Below are positions 62,432-64,000 of a DNA stretch of 64,000 nucleotides, piece after piece. Made by a program: the position numbers and the translations under genes. The DNA is from Neptuniibacter pectenicola (GTDB lineage: Bacteria; Pseudomonadota; Gammaproteobacteria; Pseudomonadales; Balneatricaceae): contig NZ_LUTS01000012.1 of NCBI RefSeq assembly GCF_001597735.1, forward strand, positions 1 to 64,000, written 5' to 3'. The notes under the pieces are model-generated. The model was not told where the DNA came from, did no database searches, and saw only the letters and a list, made by a program, of their open reading frames with translations. The first letter of the stretch is position 1. Every line of letters begins with the position of its first letter.

Positions 62432-63778
62432 ATGATTAACCATAAGCATCTCATCGTGTTGGGCAATGTCCTATTATTTGCATTAATGATGGCATTTTTA
62501 CCCTTTGAACCCTCCGTTGTAAAAGGCCTGAGCATTCTGCTATTTATTGCCATTCTCTGGCTAACTGAAGCGTTACACGTCAGTATCACCGCGCTGCTCG
62601 TTCCTATATTAGCGGTCGCCCTTGACGTATTTGACGCCAAACAAGCACTAGGGAATTTTGCGAATCCTATTATCTTCTTGTTTCTCGGCGGTTTTGCACT
62701 GGCTGCGGCCCTCAACGCACAAGGCCTCGATAAAGCGATCGCGAGTAAGGTACTTGATATCGCTAGGAACCGACTCAGTGTTGCGGTACTCCTTATCTTT
62801 GTTGTAACCGCCATGCTATCCATGTGGATCAGTAACACTGCGACGACTGCCATGATGCTTCCCCTAGTCCTCGGCATACTGCGCCAGCTAGATCCCATAA
62901 AAGAGCGTCACACCTATGTCTTTGTTTTACTTGGGGTCGCCTATTGCGCCAGTATTGGTGGTATCGCAACCTTAGTGGGTAGCCCCCCAAATGCTATTGC
63001 CGCCGCACAAACAGGGCTCAACTTTATCGGTTGGATGAAGCTCGCAGCGCCCTTAACTGTGATTTTATTACCGCTGGCCATTGGTATTTTATATTTGGCC
63101 TTGCGACCAAACCTTAAACACCGTTTTAGCGTAGAACATGACCCCTTTGTATTAACCTCTTCTCGCATAACAACACTCGGTATTTTTCTATTTACCGTGT
63201 TGTGCTGGATCTTTAGTGGCCCGCTTAATGCGTTACTCGGTGGTCTGTCTAGTTTTGATAGTCTCATCGCGATTGCTGCCATTATTCTGTTAGCTTTTTT
63301 CGGCGTTGTTGAGTGGAAACAGATTGAACAGACAACAGATTGGAGTGTTTTATTACTATTTGGTGGCGGTTTATGCCTAAGTGCTGTGCTTAAAGCGACC
63401 GGCACCAGTGTCTTTCTCGCTCACACTATTGGCGATTTCCTACACACCGCCAGCTCCTTACTTGCTCTATTAAGTATCGTCGCTTTTGTGGTGATACTGA
63501 CAGAATTTGCGAGTAATACAGCCAGTGCCGCTCTTTTAATACCGGTCTTTGCCGCCATTGCAGAAAGCTTAGGGATGTCACCCATCATACTTTCTACGGT
63601 TATCGCTATTTCAGCCTCATGTGCGTTTATGCTACCGGTTGCAACGCCGCCTAATGCGATTGTATTTGGCTCGGGCTTTATTCAGCAACGGGAGATGATG
63701 CGCGTTGGTATTTGGATAAACCTAGGCTGCATCGCGGTGATCACCGCGTACGCTAAGCTGTTTTGGGCCGGTATGTAA
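62432..63778 (+). CDS. DASS/SLC13 family anion:sodium symporter
   Basis: A 448-aa inner-membrane transporter with about eleven helices. Two SNT-type motifs bind sodium and substrate: [14 protein letters not shown] and [30 protein letters not shown] and the C-terminal [14 protein letters not shown] are further hallmarks. It probably takes up dicarboxylates or a related anion; the substrate cannot be told from sequence alone. No regulator is adjacent. Confidence 0.93.
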   Translation: MINHKHLIVLGNVLLFALMMAFLPFEPSVVKGLSILLFIAILWLTEALHVSITALLVPILAVALDVFDAKQALGNFANPIIFLFLGGFALAAALNAQGLDKAIASKVLDIARNRLSVAVLLIFVVTAMLSMWISNTATTAMMLPLVLGILRQLDPIKERHTYVFVLLGVAYCASIGGIATLVGSPPNAIAAAQTGLNFIGWMKLAAPLTVILLPLAIGILYLALRPNLKHRFSVEHDPFVLTSSRITTLGIFLFTVLCWIFSGPLNALLGGLSSFDSLIAIAAIILLAFFGVVEWKQIEQTTDWSVLLLFGGGLCLSAVLKATGTSVFLAHTIGDFLHTASSLLALLSIVAFVVILTEFASNTASAALLIPVFAAIAESLGMSPIILSTVIAISASCAFMLPVATPPNAIVFGSGFIQQREMMRVGIWINLGCIAVITAYAKLFWAGM

Positions 63779-63792
63779 GTTAAATTTACAAC

Positions 63793-64000
63793 TTAACCTT
63801 TAGCCATTTTAGGCTTTGAAACCCGCTTGCGTGTCTTCCTTTTAAAGGCCGCAGCGGGTTTTTGCTTTATACGTTTAAGCAGAGAGGTATCCAGCACTTT
63901 TGCCTGGTTGATCATGTCACCCAACACATCGGTTAAGGGCTGCATAAACGCCTGATAGTTGAGTTGTTGCTGGCTAATGGCGTCCAATGAGGCTTCCCAC
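63793..64000 (-). CDS. C-terminal part of a Lys/Arg-rich protein (runs off the window)
   Basis: At least 68 codons; the frame stays open to the edge (WEASLDAISQQQLNYQAFMQ). The body is helical and amphipathic, and the last 25 residues are very basic (KQKPAAAFKRKTRKRVSKPK). The helix plus basic tail brings phasins or DNA-binding tails to mind, but no family can be named from a fragment. Confidence 0.6.
   Translation of the reverse strand, partial: WEASLDAISQQQLNYQAFMQPLTDVLGDMINQAKVLDTSLLKRIKQKPAAAFKRKTRKRVSKPKMAKG

Overview
The window looks like the chromosome of a marine gammaproteobacterium of the Oceanospirillales type. The basis is gene content and protein similarity (serS-crcB-rarA-lolA-ftsK, trxB-aat-bpt-infA, clpA-clpS-cspD-icd, tig-clpP-clpX, FabV enoyl reductase, RimB-RimK fusion, DASS transporter), moderate GC and short intergenic spaces. 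This is inference from reading; no database search was run.

Layout. 1-2.8 kb is accessory DNA: a small chromosomal integron. It holds the 3' end of a group II intron (class C by its features), three leftward cassette genes, two complete attC sites, an attI-like junction, and an integron integrase gene with a perfect LexA box and a one-base frameshift. 3.0-9.3 kb is a leftward housekeeping block (serS, crcB, rarA, lolA, ftsK). 9.6-17.7 kb carries trxB, the N-degron genes aat and bpt, infA, clpA, clpS, cspD, icd and rluE. 17.7-20.3 kb has a very small Pmp3/YqaE membrane protein, a secreted endonuclease I, and a tyrosine HUH (RAYT-type) transposase gene between matching inverted repeats. 20.3-27.5 kb has a PqiA-like protein, a large acidic Ca-binding-like protein, a small c-type cytochrome next to dsbD, a DAHP synthase and an HPt/HD-like signalling protein.

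27.6-34.6 kb contains clpX, clpP, tig, four tRNA genes (two Leu-UAG, His-GUG, Arg-UCU), folD and cysS. 34.7-44.1 kb is mixed: two lipoproteins, a PAS-GGDEF cyclase, two unknown small genes, a YgiQ radical SAM protein, fabV, a MaoC hydratase and a DUF523 protein. 44.1-56.5 kb has an MscS channel, proS, an HDOD protein, acylphosphatase, a YihY membrane protein, a yfgD-wrbA-DUF2069 run, a SufS-SufE fusion, a MazG-like hydrolase, an FmdB-like protein and a DUF2157/GDYXXLXY membrane pair. 56.5-64 kb has small secreted proteins, two LysR regulators, a RimB-RimK fusion, an MFS exporter, a DASS transporter and a partial Lys/Arg-rich protein at the edge.

Functional links: Aat and Bpt add Leu/Phe to protein N-termini, ClpS delivers these to ClpA, and ClpP (at 29 kb) degrades them. 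The window therefore holds the bacterial N-degron route, plus ClpX and trigger factor. The most unusual region is the left-end integron. Many start codons were moved inward from the longest open frame to fit a Shine-Dalgarno site, a signal peptide or the family length.
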